Positions 44,378 through 53,068 are shown, counted from the stretch's first letter. The stretch is DNA of 64,000 nucleotides from Prevotella sp. (GCA_016285245.1 JAEEQH010000009.1:20661-84660); one strand, 5' to 3'. A program made the numbers and translations. The notes: generated from the sequence alone by a model not told the origin.

Positions 44378-44417
44378 GCCGAAAGTTTTGTGCTTTCGGC
44401 TTTTTTGTGTATTTTTG
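44378..44417 (+). promoter_or_regulatory. GH5 promoter overlapping a hairpin
   Basis: Hairpin GCCGAAAG (44378-44385) with CTTTCGGC (44393-44400) and a following T-run. The loop carries TTTG (44387-44390), 19 nt upstream of TATTTTTG (44410-44417), so the promoter -33 box lies in the terminator-like loop. Confidence 0.7.
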
Positions 44418-44467
44418 CAGCAGGTAGATGAACTTGTGGAACATGAGAGACTTGAATAACGACTGAT

Positions 44468-45841
44468 ATGCATTACGTGAAGGGAATCTTACTCGCCGCG
44501 CTGCTGTTGCTGGCAGGGGGTGTGGGCGTGAAGGCGGAGGACGGTTTCGACCGCCCGGCGCCGGACGTCATCAATGACATGGCGCCCGGCTGGAATCTGG
44601 GCAACACGCTCGAGGCCGTCGCCACGTGGGAGGGTGCCGACTTCCTGAACAACAAGGGGGGCCTTGGCGCGGAGACGAAATGGCAGAGCACGAAGACCAC
44701 GCAGGCGACCATCGACTACGTCAAGAGCCTCGGTTTCAGGAGTGTGCGCATACCGTGTGCCTGGGCTTTCGGACATATCAGCAACGCGTCGACATACGAG
44801 ATTGACGCCCGTTGGATGGCCCGTGTGAAGGAGATTGTGGACTATTGCATCAACGACGGCCTCTACGTCGTGCTCAACGACCACTGGGACGGCGGCTGGC
44901 TGGAGAATCACATCAGCGACACGGACGCGAAGACCATCCAGCGTAACAAGGAGGTGCTGACGGCGCTGTGGACGCAGATAGCCACGACGTTCCGCGACTA
45001 CGACGAGCACCTGCTGCTGGCGGGGCTGAACGAGCCTAACGCCGAGGACCAGGCGGCGACGAACAACCTGATACAGTACAACCAGACGTTCGTCGACGCC
45101 GTGCGCGCCACGGGCGGCAACAACACCCGCCGCATCCTTGTGGTCCAGGGGCCGTCGACGAATATCTACCATACCTGCAACTTCATGTCGGGCAAGATGC
45201 CTGTGGACGTCGTACCCGGACGCCTGGCCGTCGAGGTACACTACTACAACCCTTGGCAGTTCTGGGGCATGACCAAGGACGAGGACTGGGGCAAGGTTTT
45301 CTACTACTGGGGCAAGGGCAACCACTACAGCGGCTCCGTACACAACGCCACATCGGGCGAGGAGGCCGACATGAAGAGCCAGCTGCTGCTGATGAAACAG
45401 CACTTTGTGGACAAGGGCTACCCTGTGGTCATCGGCGAGTTCGGTGCCAACTGGCGCGACCTCTCCTCGCTGAAAGGTGAGAGCCAGGCTCGCCATAACG
45501 CCTCCATCAAGTCACACTACCGCGAGCTCCACCGTCTGTGCAAGGAGCTGGGTGGTATGGTGCCGATGACGTGGGACACGAACAGTCCCCATCAGAACGG
45601 TACCGATGGCAGTATGACGATTATTGACCGTCAGGCGCTCAGCGTCTTTGGCACCTACGCCCTCGAAGGCATCAACGAGGTGTATCCCCGTCCTGCGGAT
45701 ACGGGCATCGGCCCGTTCCCTCGCTGTGGCGACAGCCTGCGCCCCGCCGTTTATATGCTGACGGGTATGCGCATCAAAACGCTTCCGGCCATACGAAGTC
45801 TTTACGTCGTCAATGGCCGGAAGCGTGTTTACAGGAAGTAA
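44468..45841 (+). CDS. GH5 endoglucanase (cellulase A family)
   Basis: A 457-residue secreted family 5 glycoside hydrolase, expected to cut beta-1,4-glucan or related beta-mannan/xyloglucan backbones. Signal peptide 1-23 (ending GVKAED). The (beta/alpha)8 barrel shows GWNLGNTLEA (41-50), SVRIPCAW, acid/base E189 in GLNEPN, VEVHYYNPWQF and nucleophile E324 in VIGEFGANWR. The C-terminus (VYMLTGMRIKTLP...LYVVNGRKRVYRK) is a degenerate type IX-like tail. A strong hairpin lies in the tail coding sequence (45779-45826). Convergent with the gene at 45853-46332; the stop lies in a shared GAAGTAAT/ATTACTTC hairpin. Confidence 0.93.
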   Translation: MHYVKGILLAALLLLAGGVGVKAEDGFDRPAPDVINDMAPGWNLGNTLEAVATWEGADFLNNKGGLGAETKWQSTKTTQATIDYVKSLGFRSVRIPCAWAFGHISNASTYEIDARWMARVKEIVDYCINDGLYVVLNDHWDGGWLENHISDTDAKTIQRNKEVLTALWTQIATTFRDYDEHLLLAGLNEPNAEDQAATNNLIQYNQTFVDAVRATGGNNTRRILVVQGPSTNIYHTCNFMSGKMPVDVVPGRLAVEVHYYNPWQFWGMTKDEDWGKVFYYWGKGNHYSGSVHNATSGEEADMKSQLLLMKQHFVDKGYPVVIGEFGANWRDLSSLKGESQARHNASIKSHYRELHRLCKELGGMVPMTWDTNSPHQNGTDGSMTIIDRQALSVFGTYALEGINEVYPRPADTGIGPFPRCGDSLRPAVYMLTGMRIKTLPAIRSLYVVNGRKRVYRK

Positions 45842-45859
45842 TCCCCCCTGAATTACTTC
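45776..45859. terminator. Hairpins at the convergent gene ends
   Basis: Inverted repeat CGCTTCCGGCCAT (about 45779-45791) with ATGGCCGGAAGCG (about 45813-45825) inside the GH5 coding end. A second, GAAGTAAT (45835-45842) with ATTACTTC (45852-45859), includes both stop codons. Together they may terminate both convergent genes. Confidence 0.6.
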
Positions 45860-46332
45860 TTGATGATCTTAAACGACGAGTTGACGGTCTTGACAACGTA
45901 GATGCCGGCGGAGAGGGCGGCGGTGGAGACGATGGCCTCACCGTTGTCGGCTACGCGGGCGGTGAGCACCTGACGGCCGTCGGCAGCGAAGAGCTGTACC
46001 TGCGAACCTGCCTTGGCACCACGGATGGTGATCTGGCCGGGAGCCAGCTGCGACTTGATCGTTGACAACTGGGCGTCGGCAATGGCCGTGGCCTGCGCCT
46101 CCTCGAGAGACAGCTTCTTCAGCTCTTCCCACGCAAACTCAACGGTCTGGTCGCCATAAGTCAGTTTGTAGCCCTCTGCCTGTGTGGCGATGACGGGTTT
46201 CTGCGAAAGGGCGATAGTAATGGTATCGCCACCGGTGCTCTCTACGACAAGGTTCCACTTTGCACTGGTTTCTGCAGCGTTGGCGGTGAACACAGCAGCC
46301 AGGAGGGTCAGCAATAAGCAAATCTTCTTCAT
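45853..46332 (-). CDS. Small secreted protein with type IX-like C-terminal tail
   Basis: A 159-residue exported protein: signal peptide 1-20 (MKKICLLLTLLAAVFTANAA), a short beta-rich N-terminal part (WNLVVESTGGDTITIALSQKP) and a C-terminal half (QITIRGAKAGSQVQLFAADGRQVL...LSAGIYVVKTVNSSFKIIKK) that looks like a type IX sorting domain. Nothing identifies a function. It has its own promoter and is convergent with GH5. Similar short tail-only proteins are common in Prevotella; they could be structural or binding proteins. Confidence 0.8.
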   Translation of the reverse strand: MKKICLLLTLLAAVFTANAAETSAKWNLVVESTGGDTITIALSQKPVIATQAEGYKLTYGDQTVEFAWEELKKLSLEEAQATAIADAQLSTIKSQLAPGQITIRGAKAGSQVQLFAADGRQVLTARVADNGEAIVSTAALSAGIYVVKTVNSSFKIIKK

Positions 46333-46350
46333 CTTTTACTGTTTTGGGCG

Positions 46351-46382
46351 CAAAGGTACGAATAATTGGTCGAAGAGCCAAA
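46351..46382 (-). promoter_or_regulatory. Promoter of the small secreted protein
   Basis: Minus-strand -7 TACCTTTG (46358-46351) and -33 TTTG (46382-46379), spacing 20 nt. Confidence 0.75.
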
Positions 46383-46388
46383 TATTCT

Positions 46389-46437
46389 AATTGATAATTG
46401 ATAATTGACAATGGATAATTGAGAGATAAGAGATTAT
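46389..46437. repeat. Seven-unit heptanucleotide array
   Basis: AATTGAT (46389), AATTGAT, AATTGAC, AATGGAT, AATTGAG, AGATAAG, AGATTAT (to 46437). It overlaps the helicase stop codon and abuts the -33 box of the next gene. Confidence 0.9.
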
Positions 46438-48029
46438 TCAGTCAGCTGTGCCTTCGGCCAGTTGACGAGGAAGAGCTGTTCCGTGGCGCGGGTAAACGCA
46501 GTGTAGAGCCAGTGGTAGTAGTCGGCCGTCAGCATATCATCAGTCATGTAGCCCTGGTCCACGTAGACGTGGGCCCATTGCCCACCCTGCGCCTTGTGAC
46601 AGGTGACGGCGTAAGCGAACTTCACCTGGAGGGCGTTGTAGTAGCGGTCTTCCTTCAGACGTTTCAGACGCTCAGCCTTGCCGTGGACATCGGCATAGTC
46701 GGCCATCACCCGCTCGAAGAGCTGCTGTTGCTGCTCATGTGTCAGCGCCGGTGCCTCGCTGGTGAGGGTGTCGAGGAGGACGGTGGCCGTCAGCTCGTAG
46801 TCGTCGTAGTCGGGCAATGTCATCGTCACCTCGGCGAAGCGGAAACCATGCTGCTCGTGGACGTTGCGCACACGCTGGACAACGGCGACATCACCGTTGG
46901 CGAGGAAATCGATTATCGAGGAAGGAGGAACGAGGGACGAGGAACGAGGATAGTCGTGTGGCAGAGTATCATGCGGGAAAAAATGGGGCTGATGGTAATC
47001 TCCTTCCTCCTTTCTCCTTCCTCCTTCCTCGAAAGAAACCCAGAAGTAATTGTTCTTCACAATCATCAGGCGGTCGCCGCGACAGAGCTCGTCCTCGCGG
47101 TCAAGGATGGTGCGGCGAATGCCCTCGTTATAGATGTTCGCCCGCTTGTTCGAGCGGGTGACGACGATGGTGTCGTCGAGGCCGACGCGACTGTAGCTCG
47201 TGGCAAGAGCCTCGATGAGTTCGTCGCCAGGCACGACCTTGATGTCCTCAAATCCATTGAGACGGACACGGGGGAGACTTAAAGAGGAGAGAGGAGAGAG
47301 GAGAGAGGAAAGAGGAGAGTTCTGACGAATGAGGGTGGCGTTGTAGAGGATGCCTGACTCCGACGCCTGACGGAGCACCTCGTTGAGGGTGGCCTCGTAG
47401 ACATCGAGGTCGTAGCCACGGAGACAGGCGGCGCTGAGGGCGGGACTCTCCGTCTCGCCGACGGGCGGCAGCTGGGCCTGGTCACCAATGAGCAGCAAGC
47501 GACAGTTCTTGTAGTTATAGACAAAACGGATAAGGTCATCGAGAAGGGGCGTATCACCATTGGCTATCATCGAAGCCTCGTCGACGACGAACAGGGTGTC
47601 CTGGGCGGCGTTGAAACCTAGGGTGAAGCCACCCTCAAGGGACTTCTGACGGTAGATGCGACGATGGATGGTGAAGGCTGGCTGGCCGGCATAGAGCGAA
47701 AAGACCTTCGCGGCGCGTCCCGTAGGTGCCAGAAGCACCATCTTCTGGTGGAGAGCAGCTAGGGCACGGACAATGGCCGCAGCGAGTGTCGTTTTTCCCG
47801 TACCAGCGCAGCCGCGGAGGATCATTACGGAGTTTTGTGTAGAGTGTAGAGTGTAGAGTGTAGAGTTTGCTACCGCCACTGAAGACGATGCTGCGGAGGC
47901 TCCTGTGTAGAAGTCAGCAAAAACATCGATGGCACGCAACTGCTCCGCCGTGGGCGGGAAGCCCATGGACTGCCGGATGAGTATTGATAGTTTTTCTTTA
48001 TCGCTCATTCCTTTTTGTTTTGCGCTCAC
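46434..48029 (-). CDS. RecD-like ATP-dependent DNA helicase (superfamily 1B)
   Basis: A 531-residue helicase of the RecD/PIF1-like type found in Bacteroidota. Walker A is GCAGTGKTTLAA (residues 73-84), Walker B VVDEASMI, then GDQAQLPPVGE and a C-terminal UvrD-like 2A part (VTCHKAQGGQWAHVYVDQ, LYTAFTRATEQLFLVNWP). It probably unwinds duplex DNA 5'-3' in repair. Three internal stretches are encoded by seven-base arrays: about residues 55-66, 237-252 and 332-371. All fall outside the helicase motifs, in surface-loop positions. Either M1 or M8 (48008) may be the start. Divergent from the DUF3822 gene. Confidence 0.9.
   Translation of the reverse strand: MSAKQKGMSDKEKLSILIRQSMGFPPTAEQLRAIDVFADFYTGASAASSSVAVANSTLYTLHSTQNSVMILRGCAGTGKTTLAAAIVRALAALHQKMVLLAPTGRAAKVFSLYAGQPAFTIHRRIYRQKSLEGGFTLGFNAAQDTLFVVDEASMIANGDTPLLDDLIRFVYNYKNCRLLLIGDQAQLPPVGETESPALSAACLRGYDLDVYEATLNEVLRQASESGILYNATLIRQNSPLSSLLSPLSSLSLPRVRLNGFEDIKVVPGDELIEALATSYSRVGLDDTIVVTRSNKRANIYNEGIRRTILDREDELCRGDRLMIVKNNYFWVSFEEGGRRKEEGDYHQPHFFPHDTLPHDYPRSSSLVPPSSIIDFLANGDVAVVQRVRNVHEQHGFRFAEVTMTLPDYDDYELTATVLLDTLTSEAPALTHEQQQQLFERVMADYADVHGKAERLKRLKEDRYYNALQVKFAYAVTCHKAQGGQWAHVYVDQGYMTDDMLTADYYHWLYTAFTRATEQLFLVNWPKAQLTE
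46918..47028. repeat. Inverted seven-base arrays inside the helicase gene
   Basis: GAGGAAG, GAGGAAC, GAGGGAC, GAGGAAC, GAGGATA (46918-46952) face TCCTTCC, TCCTTTC, TCCTTCC, TCCTTCC (47001-47028) as an inverted pair with a 48-nt loop. Translated as about 40 extra residues (EEGGRRKEEG ... SSSLVPPSS). Confidence 0.85.
47284..47318. repeat. GAGGAGA x5 inside the helicase gene
   Basis: Five seven-base units (four GAGGAGA, one GAGGAAA), encoding NSPLSSLLSPLSS in the helicase. The same unit is present four times in the CE12 gene (62527-62554). Confidence 0.9.
47837..47864. repeat. GTGTAGA x4 inside the helicase gene
   Basis: Four perfect seven-base units just upstream of the Walker A coding region; translated as STLYTLHSTQN. 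Confidence 0.92.
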
Positions 48030-48074
48030 GTACGCGTGGGTACACGTTTATTAACACAAAAAACACAAGTGTAT

Positions 48075-48105
48075 TTTGTTTCACGCTCGATTTTTTGTAC
48101 CTTTG
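48075..48105 (+). promoter_or_regulatory. Promoter of the DUF3822-rsmD unit
   Basis: TTTG 48075-48078, 19 nt, TACCTTTG 48098-48105. Confidence 0.8.
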
Positions 48106-48152
48106 CAGCCGCAAAATTACAAAGAATTGGGCAAAGAGCCAAATTATTTTTC

Positions 48153-48180
48153 AGATAAGAGATAAAAGATAACTGAGATA
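48153..48180. repeat. Seven-base array abutting a start codon
   Basis: AGATAAG, AGATAAA, AGATAAC, TGAGATA end exactly before the ATG at 48181. The array replaces any Shine-Dalgarno-like sequence. Confidence 0.85.
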
Positions 48181-48984
48181 ATGGAAAATCAAGGAAAGGG
48201 ACGCATCATCATACGCATAGGACGGCACCACCTGTCGTTCTCGACCATCGATATGTCGCAGGAGGAGAATCCCATCACCTATGAGCCGTACGTCGTCAGG
48301 AGCGGCATTTCCATGGCGGCGAATATGCGCGAAGCGCTGAAGGAAGCCGAACTCAAGGAGCAGGGCGTGAGGAAGGCGATGGTGATGGTCGACGTGCCGA
48401 TGCTACTCATACCCGTGGAGCAGTTCGAAGAGACGACGATGGACGAGATGTTCCACCACGCCTTCCCTAAGCGGGAGCAGGAGCAGGTGCTCTACAACGT
48501 CCTGCCGGACTTGAACGTGGTCTGCGTCTTCGCCATCAACAAGGACCTGCACACGGTGCTCACCGACAACTTCTCTGACGTAAAGATCGTTGCGGCGCTG
48601 TCGCCCGTCTGGCGCCACCTGCACCGTCGTGCCTTCACGAGCCCGCACCACAAGCTGTACGGCTACTTCCACAACCAGAAACTGGACATCTTCGCCTTCC
48701 AGCAGAACCGGTTCAAGTTCTACAACCAGTTTGAGGCAACACGATCGCACGACGCCCTGTACTTTCTGCTCTACGTCTGGAACCAGCTGATGCTCAACCA
48801 GAACCACGACGAGCTGTACCTCGTCGGCGACATTCCCGAGCGCGACTGGCTGACGGAGGAATTGAAGAAATACGTGGAGAAGGTCTATGTCATCAACCCC
48901 TCAGCCGACTTCAATCGCGCCCCGGCAACGCAGATCAAGAATATGCCCTACGACCTGATGACGCTGCTGACGAAAGGACGTTAA
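48181..48984 (+). CDS. DUF3822 family protein
   Basis: A 267-residue cytoplasmic protein of the DUF3822 family, common in Bacteroidota and often next to rsmD. The N-terminal half has beta-strands as in an actin/ASKHA-like fold (IIIRIGRHHLSFSTID), and the middle contains LPDLNVVCVFAINKDLHTVL and AALSPVWRHLHRR. No catalytic residue is evident. It lies 48 bp upstream of rsmD on the same strand with a promoter at 48075-48105. Function unknown. Confidence 0.85.
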   Translation: MENQGKGRIIIRIGRHHLSFSTIDMSQEENPITYEPYVVRSGISMAANMREALKEAELKEQGVRKAMVMVDVPMLLIPVEQFEETTMDEMFHHAFPKREQEQVLYNVLPDLNVVCVFAINKDLHTVLTDNFSDVKIVAALSPVWRHLHRRAFTSPHHKLYGYFHNQKLDIFAFQQNRFKFYNQFEATRSHDALYFLLYVWNQLMLNQNHDELYLVGDIPERDWLTEELKKYVEKVYVINPSADFNRAPATQIKNMPYDLMTLLTKGR

Positions 48985-48998
48985 TAGGGCTTCGTCCT

Positions 48999-49026
48999 AA
49001 TTGATAATTGCGGCCTACGGCCTACA
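48999..49026. repeat. Seven-base array before rsmD
   Basis: AATTGAT, AATTGCG, GCCTACG, GCCTACA, ending 6 nt before the rsmD start codon. Confidence 0.8.
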
Positions 49027-49032
49027 TGATAT

Positions 49033-49566
49033 ATGAGGATTATAACGGGAAAGTATAAAGGACGGCATTTCGACATACCGCGGACGTTCAAGGCGAGGCC
49101 CACGACAGACTTCGCCAAGGAAAATATCTTCAACGTGCTGACGCAGTACGTGGACTTCGACGGTGCCACCGCCCTCGACCTCTTCTCGGGCACCGGTAGC
49201 ATCACGCTGGAACTCCTGTCACGCGGCTGCGCACAGGTGGTCAGCGTCGAGATGGACCGTGATCATCACCACTTCATCTGCGAATGTATCAAGAAACTGG
49301 GAGACGACAGTTGCATTCCTCTGCGTGCCGATGTCTTCCGCTTCATCAAGAGCTGCAAGCAGCAATATGACTTTATCTTCGCCGACCCGCCCTACGCTCT
49401 GAAGGAGCTGCCAACCATTCCTGGTCTCATCTTCGAGAAAGGGCTACTGAAGCCCGATGGCATCTTGGTCTTCGAGCACGGCAAAGACAACGACTTCAGC
49501 AGTGCCCCCCACTTTGTGGAACACCGCCAGTACGGGAGTGTGAACTTCAGTATCTTTAGAAGTTAG
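49033..49566 (+). CDS. rsmD: 16S rRNA (guanine966-N2)-methyltransferase RsmD
   Basis: A 177-residue SAM-dependent methyltransferase that modifies G966 of 16S rRNA. Seen: N-terminal MRIITGKYKGRHFDIP with ARPTTDFAKENIFN, SAM-binding DLFSGTGS (49-56), acidic VEMD after strand 2, and the catalytic DPPY (118-121). Length is normal. Second gene of the unit with DUF3822. Confidence 0.95.
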   Translation: MRIITGKYKGRHFDIPRTFKARPTTDFAKENIFNVLTQYVDFDGATALDLFSGTGSITLELLSRGCAQVVSVEMDRDHHHFICECIKKLGDDSCIPLRADVFRFIKSCKQQYDFIFADPPYALKELPTIPGLIFEKGLLKPDGILVFEHGKDNDFSSAPHFVEHRQYGSVNFSIFRS

Positions 49567-49614
49567 AGAAGTAAAAGAAGTTAAGAAGAATAAATAATTA
49601 ATCAAACCAATAAC

Positions 49615-52600
49615 ATGTTATCATTATTACTTTCAACTATTCTTGTCTTTAACGAAGTGATGGCTTCGAATGCCGGAGCCGTCGCAGATGGAGAACCAGT
49701 CTTTAGTCCCGCCTACAACTTCGACAGCTGGGTGGAACTCTATAACCCGGGAAGCCAGGCTGTCAACCTCGCCGATATGTACTTGAGCAACGACGAGAAG
49801 AATCTGAAACTCTGGAAAATGCCCAGCAACATAGGCAGCGTACCCGCCAAGGGCTATAAGGTCATCTGGCTGGGTTCCAATGACATCAAGACGACACTGG
49901 CACCTTTCAAGCTCGACAGCGACGGTGCCACCATCTACCTGAGCGACAAGAACGGCGAGCTTATAGTCAGCCAGACATATCCTGCCGGCATGAGCCGCAC
50001 GTCATGGGCCCGTAAGAGTGTCGATAGCGACGAATGGGGCTGGACGGCCGATGCCACTCCGGGCGAGAGCAATGCCACGGCAGTCTTTGCCGAGGAGCGG
50101 CTCGCTGCACCCATCGTCGACAAGGGCAGTACCCTGTTCAAGAACACGCTGAAAGTGAAGGTCACCATTCCCGAAGGGTGCCGACTGATGTACACCACCG
50201 ACGGCAGTCTGCCCGAGGCACCGCAGGAAGGCGAAGTTGTGGTCCCCTGGCAGCAGCAGGTGAAGAACGGCGACTGCGAGGGCACGGACGTCAGCAGCCT
50301 GCAGTACAAGAACGGCGAGAGCAGCAGCATCGTCAAGACCATCACCGACGGCGTGGGTGTCGACAACACCCGCGGCATCAAGGTACACGCTGTCTCAAAC
50401 GCCAGCAAAAACACGCAGACACAGTTCTATGTCTACACCCCGAGCTACACCTGGAAAACGGACATACGCTATCGGTTCCACATGAAGGTACGTGCCGACA
50501 AGGCGGCCACGATAACAGTCCTTGCCCAGAAGAAGCCTGGCGAGGACATCGTGACACAGAGCTGGTTTGGTGGCTCCTCTTCTACGGTATCCATGCTGAA
50601 AGGCAGCTACAACGTGACCACGGAGTGGACGGACATCAGCTACGAGGGTGTCATCAGCAACGACCAAGCTGGAGAGCAGTGGAACTGGGGAGGAAGCACA
50701 TACACCCTGAAATGTATCGCCTTCAACCTGAACGAGAACAAGAAACTGGAGAACAACTTCTATTTCGACGAGATCTCGTGGGAGTCGCTGCCTGAGAGCT
50801 ACGAAGAAGAACCCACCAAGGAAAGCAAGGACGGCATATTCGACATCAGTTCTACGACCAACCTGACATTCCGTCTCTATAAGGACGGCTACCTGCCCAG
50901 CGTACCCGTCACCCGCAGCTACATCCAGACCTCGAACAACTACACGCTGCCCGTCATCTCGATTGTTGGCAACAAGGAGTACTTCACCAATCCCGACTAC
51001 GGCTTCGACTGCGACGGCAACGGCAAGAACGGTGCGGTTGAGGGCTATACAAACGGTCAGAAGAAAAACTATGCACAGAACTGGGACCGTCCCGTGAACT
51101 TCAGCTTTATCTCGACCGACGGTGAGATGCTGTTCAACCAGGACGTGAACATCAGCTGCTCGGGCGGTTACACCCGCACACTGACACAGCGTTCGTTCAA
51201 ACTGAAGTCGAGCAAGGTGTTTGACGGACAGAACCATTTGGACTATTCCTTCTTCCCACAGAAAGCCTACAACCGCAATAAAGTGTTGCTCATCCGCAAC
51301 GGCGGTAACGACAACTGGCGCAATCAGGCCCGCTTCCTCGATCCTGCCCTAGAGACCATCATCCAGCGCTCGGGCATCGACGTCGATGTGCAGTCGTACG
51401 TGCCTATTATTGAGTACGTGAACGGTCAGCTGCGTGGCGTGCTGAATATGCGCGAGCCTAACAACGACAAGTTCGCATACGCCAACTGGGGCTACGACGA
51501 CGATGAGCTCGACGCCTTCGAGAACCTGGAGATGAAGTGCGGTGACGACGTCGCCATCAAGCGCATCTTCGAGCTGGCCAAGAAGTCAACGGACGCAGAG
51601 GCCTACGAAGAGCTGAAGACGCTGCTCGACATTGATGAGTACACCAACTACATGGCTGTCACCTTCTTCCTCTATAATAGCGACTGGCCAGACAACAACG
51701 TCAAAGCCTACAGAAGCCGTAACGACGGACGCTACCGTTTCGTCAGTTTCGATCTGGACTACGCCTTCAAGGGCTGCTGGCCTGATGACAGTAACGACAA
51801 CCCGTTCACCAACTTCGCTAGGTTCAAGGACGAGAACGGCCCACACCATAACGGTGCCGCTACAATACCCAACAAGGAGTTTGTGAACCTCTTCCTCGAC
51901 CTGCTGAAGAACGATGACTACCGCAAGAAGTTTATTGACACGTTCTGTCTCGTAGGTGGCAGCGTCTTCGAGCCTACACGTGCCAACAAGATCGTCGACG
52001 AACTGCTGAACAAGGTGAAGCCCATGTGCGACCTGATGAAGCAGCAGGGCCTCAACGACGGCCATAATCCCTCGAATGCTGCTAACATGATTAAGACCAA
52101 CCTGAAGGGTCGCAGCGCGACGATGACGAACTACCTGAAGCAGTATTCGCCGATGAAGCTCACAAGTGTCACCCGTCAGACAGTCAAGCTGAAGAGCGAC
52201 AACACGGATGCCCGCCTCTTCGTCAACGGTTTGGCTATTCCCTATACCGACTTTGACGGTCACCTCTTCGCCCCTGTCACCCTGAAGGCCGAAGCCCCTG
52301 CCGGCTACCGTTTTGCCGGTTGGAAGAACGGCAGCACCATCGTGAGCACCGATGCCGAGATGAGTCTGCCCTCCGATGCCACCGTTAACCTCACCGCGAC
52401 GTTCACCAAGCTCAGCGACGCCGAGTTGACCGCACAGTTCATCACGCCTGTCCGCATCAACGAGGTGAGCGCCGACGACGGTATCTACGTCAACGACTAC
52501 TTCAAGCGCAACGACTGGGTGGAGCTCTACAACACCACCGACAAGGACATCGACGCTGAAGGCATGTTCCTCACCGACAACCCCGAAAAGCCTGAGAAGT

Positions 52601-53049
52601 ACGTCATCAGCAAGGGTAACAGCCAGGCATCAACCATCATCCCCGCCCACGGCTACCTCATCATCTGGTGCGACAAGAAGGATCCCATCACCCAGCTACA
52701 CGCAGGCTTCAAACTCGAGAACGAGGGCGACGAACTGATGCTCACCGCTGCCGACAAGTCGTGGACAGACCGCTTCGTCTATGCCGCCCACACCTCCGAC
52801 CAGACCGTCGGCCGCTATCCTGACGGCAGCAACGACGTCTACGTTATGAACATTCCGACCATCGAGAAGGCTAACGTCGTCTCGAGCTATGTCAAGAGCG
52901 TGGAGCAGCCGCAGGTCATCACGGGCATCCGCGAGGTTATGGCACAGGAAGGCTCCGGACGTATCTACAACCTGAAGGGTCAGGCCGTCGATGGCACTTT
53001 GGCTCCGGGCGTCTACATCCAGAACGGACGGAAGTTTGTTGTCAAGTAG
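49615..53049 (+). CDS. Secreted CotH-kinase/lamin-tail-domain protein 1
   Basis: 1144 residues. A very short hydrophobic N-terminus (MLSLLLSTILVFNEVMAS) runs straight into a lamin tail domain (about 10-130, FDSWVELYNPGSQAVNL). Next a chitobiase C-terminal-like beta-domain starts (RLMYTTDGSLPE, about 190-203) and is interrupted by a carbohydrate-binding-like module (about 205-395, NGDCEGTDVSS...YFDEISWES) before it resumes (FDISSTTNLTFRLYKDGYLPS). A CotH kinase domain follows (about 440-850: LLIRNGGNDNWRNQARF, NMREPNNDKFAYANWGYDD, FVSFDLDYAF), then a second lamin tail domain (about 945-1110) and a type IX-like tail. CotH proteins phosphorylate proteins in spore coats and occur in plant-fibre degraders; the target here is unknown. 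Confidence 0.88.
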   Translation: MLSLLLSTILVFNEVMASNAGAVADGEPVFSPAYNFDSWVELYNPGSQAVNLADMYLSNDEKNLKLWKMPSNIGSVPAKGYKVIWLGSNDIKTTLAPFKLDSDGATIYLSDKNGELIVSQTYPAGMSRTSWARKSVDSDEWGWTADATPGESNATAVFAEERLAAPIVDKGSTLFKNTLKVKVTIPEGCRLMYTTDGSLPEAPQEGEVVVPWQQQVKNGDCEGTDVSSLQYKNGESSSIVKTITDGVGVDNTRGIKVHAVSNASKNTQTQFYVYTPSYTWKTDIRYRFHMKVRADKAATITVLAQKKPGEDIVTQSWFGGSSSTVSMLKGSYNVTTEWTDISYEGVISNDQAGEQWNWGGSTYTLKCIAFNLNENKKLENNFYFDEISWESLPESYEEEPTKESKDGIFDISSTTNLTFRLYKDGYLPSVPVTRSYIQTSNNYTLPVISIVGNKEYFTNPDYGFDCDGNGKNGAVEGYTNGQKKNYAQNWDRPVNFSFISTDGEMLFNQDVNISCSGGYTRTLTQRSFKLKSSKVFDGQNHLDYSFFPQKAYNRNKVLLIRNGGNDNWRNQARFLDPALETIIQRSGIDVDVQSYVPIIEYVNGQLRGVLNMREPNNDKFAYANWGYDDDELDAFENLEMKCGDDVAIKRIFELAKKSTDAEAYEELKTLLDIDEYTNYMAVTFFLYNSDWPDNNVKAYRSRNDGRYRFVSFDLDYAFKGCWPDDSNDNPFTNFARFKDENGPHHNGAATIPNKEFVNLFLDLLKNDDYRKKFIDTFCLVGGSVFEPTRANKIVDELLNKVKPMCDLMKQQGLNDGHNPSNAANMIKTNLKGRSATMTNYLKQYSPMKLTSVTRQTVKLKSDNTDARLFVNGLAIPYTDFDGHLFAPVTLKAEAPAGYRFAGWKNGSTIVSTDAEMSLPSDATVNLTATFTKLSDAELTAQFITPVRINEVSADDGIYVNDYFKRNDWVELYNTTDKDIDAEGMFLTDNPEKPEKYVISKGNSQASTIIPAHGYLIIWCDKKDPITQLHAGFKLENEGDELMLTAADKSWTDRFVYAAHTSDQTVGRYPDGSNDVYVMNIPTIEKANVVSSYVKSVEQPQVITGIREVMAQEGSGRIYNLKGQAVDGTLAPGVYIQNGRKFVVK

Positions 53050-53068
53050 GAGAAGTTAGAGAAGTGGC

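Larger units (their letters stand above)
43471..44467. other. Repeat-rich intergenic region 2
   Basis: No credible gene in about 1.0 kb. It holds the PL11 terminator, two GTTGRCG..AGAG copies (43620-43690), a 21-bp-period GGTGACC array (43685-43910), GAAACGAAT-type motifs, a CTTTGCTTGCAAAG hairpin (43991-44021), an RY palindrome, GATAAGCGGG arms and TATATACGCGCG (44204-44367), then a terminator-like hairpin overlapping the GH5 promoter. The modules match those in 15.9-17.0 kb. Confidence 0.8.
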
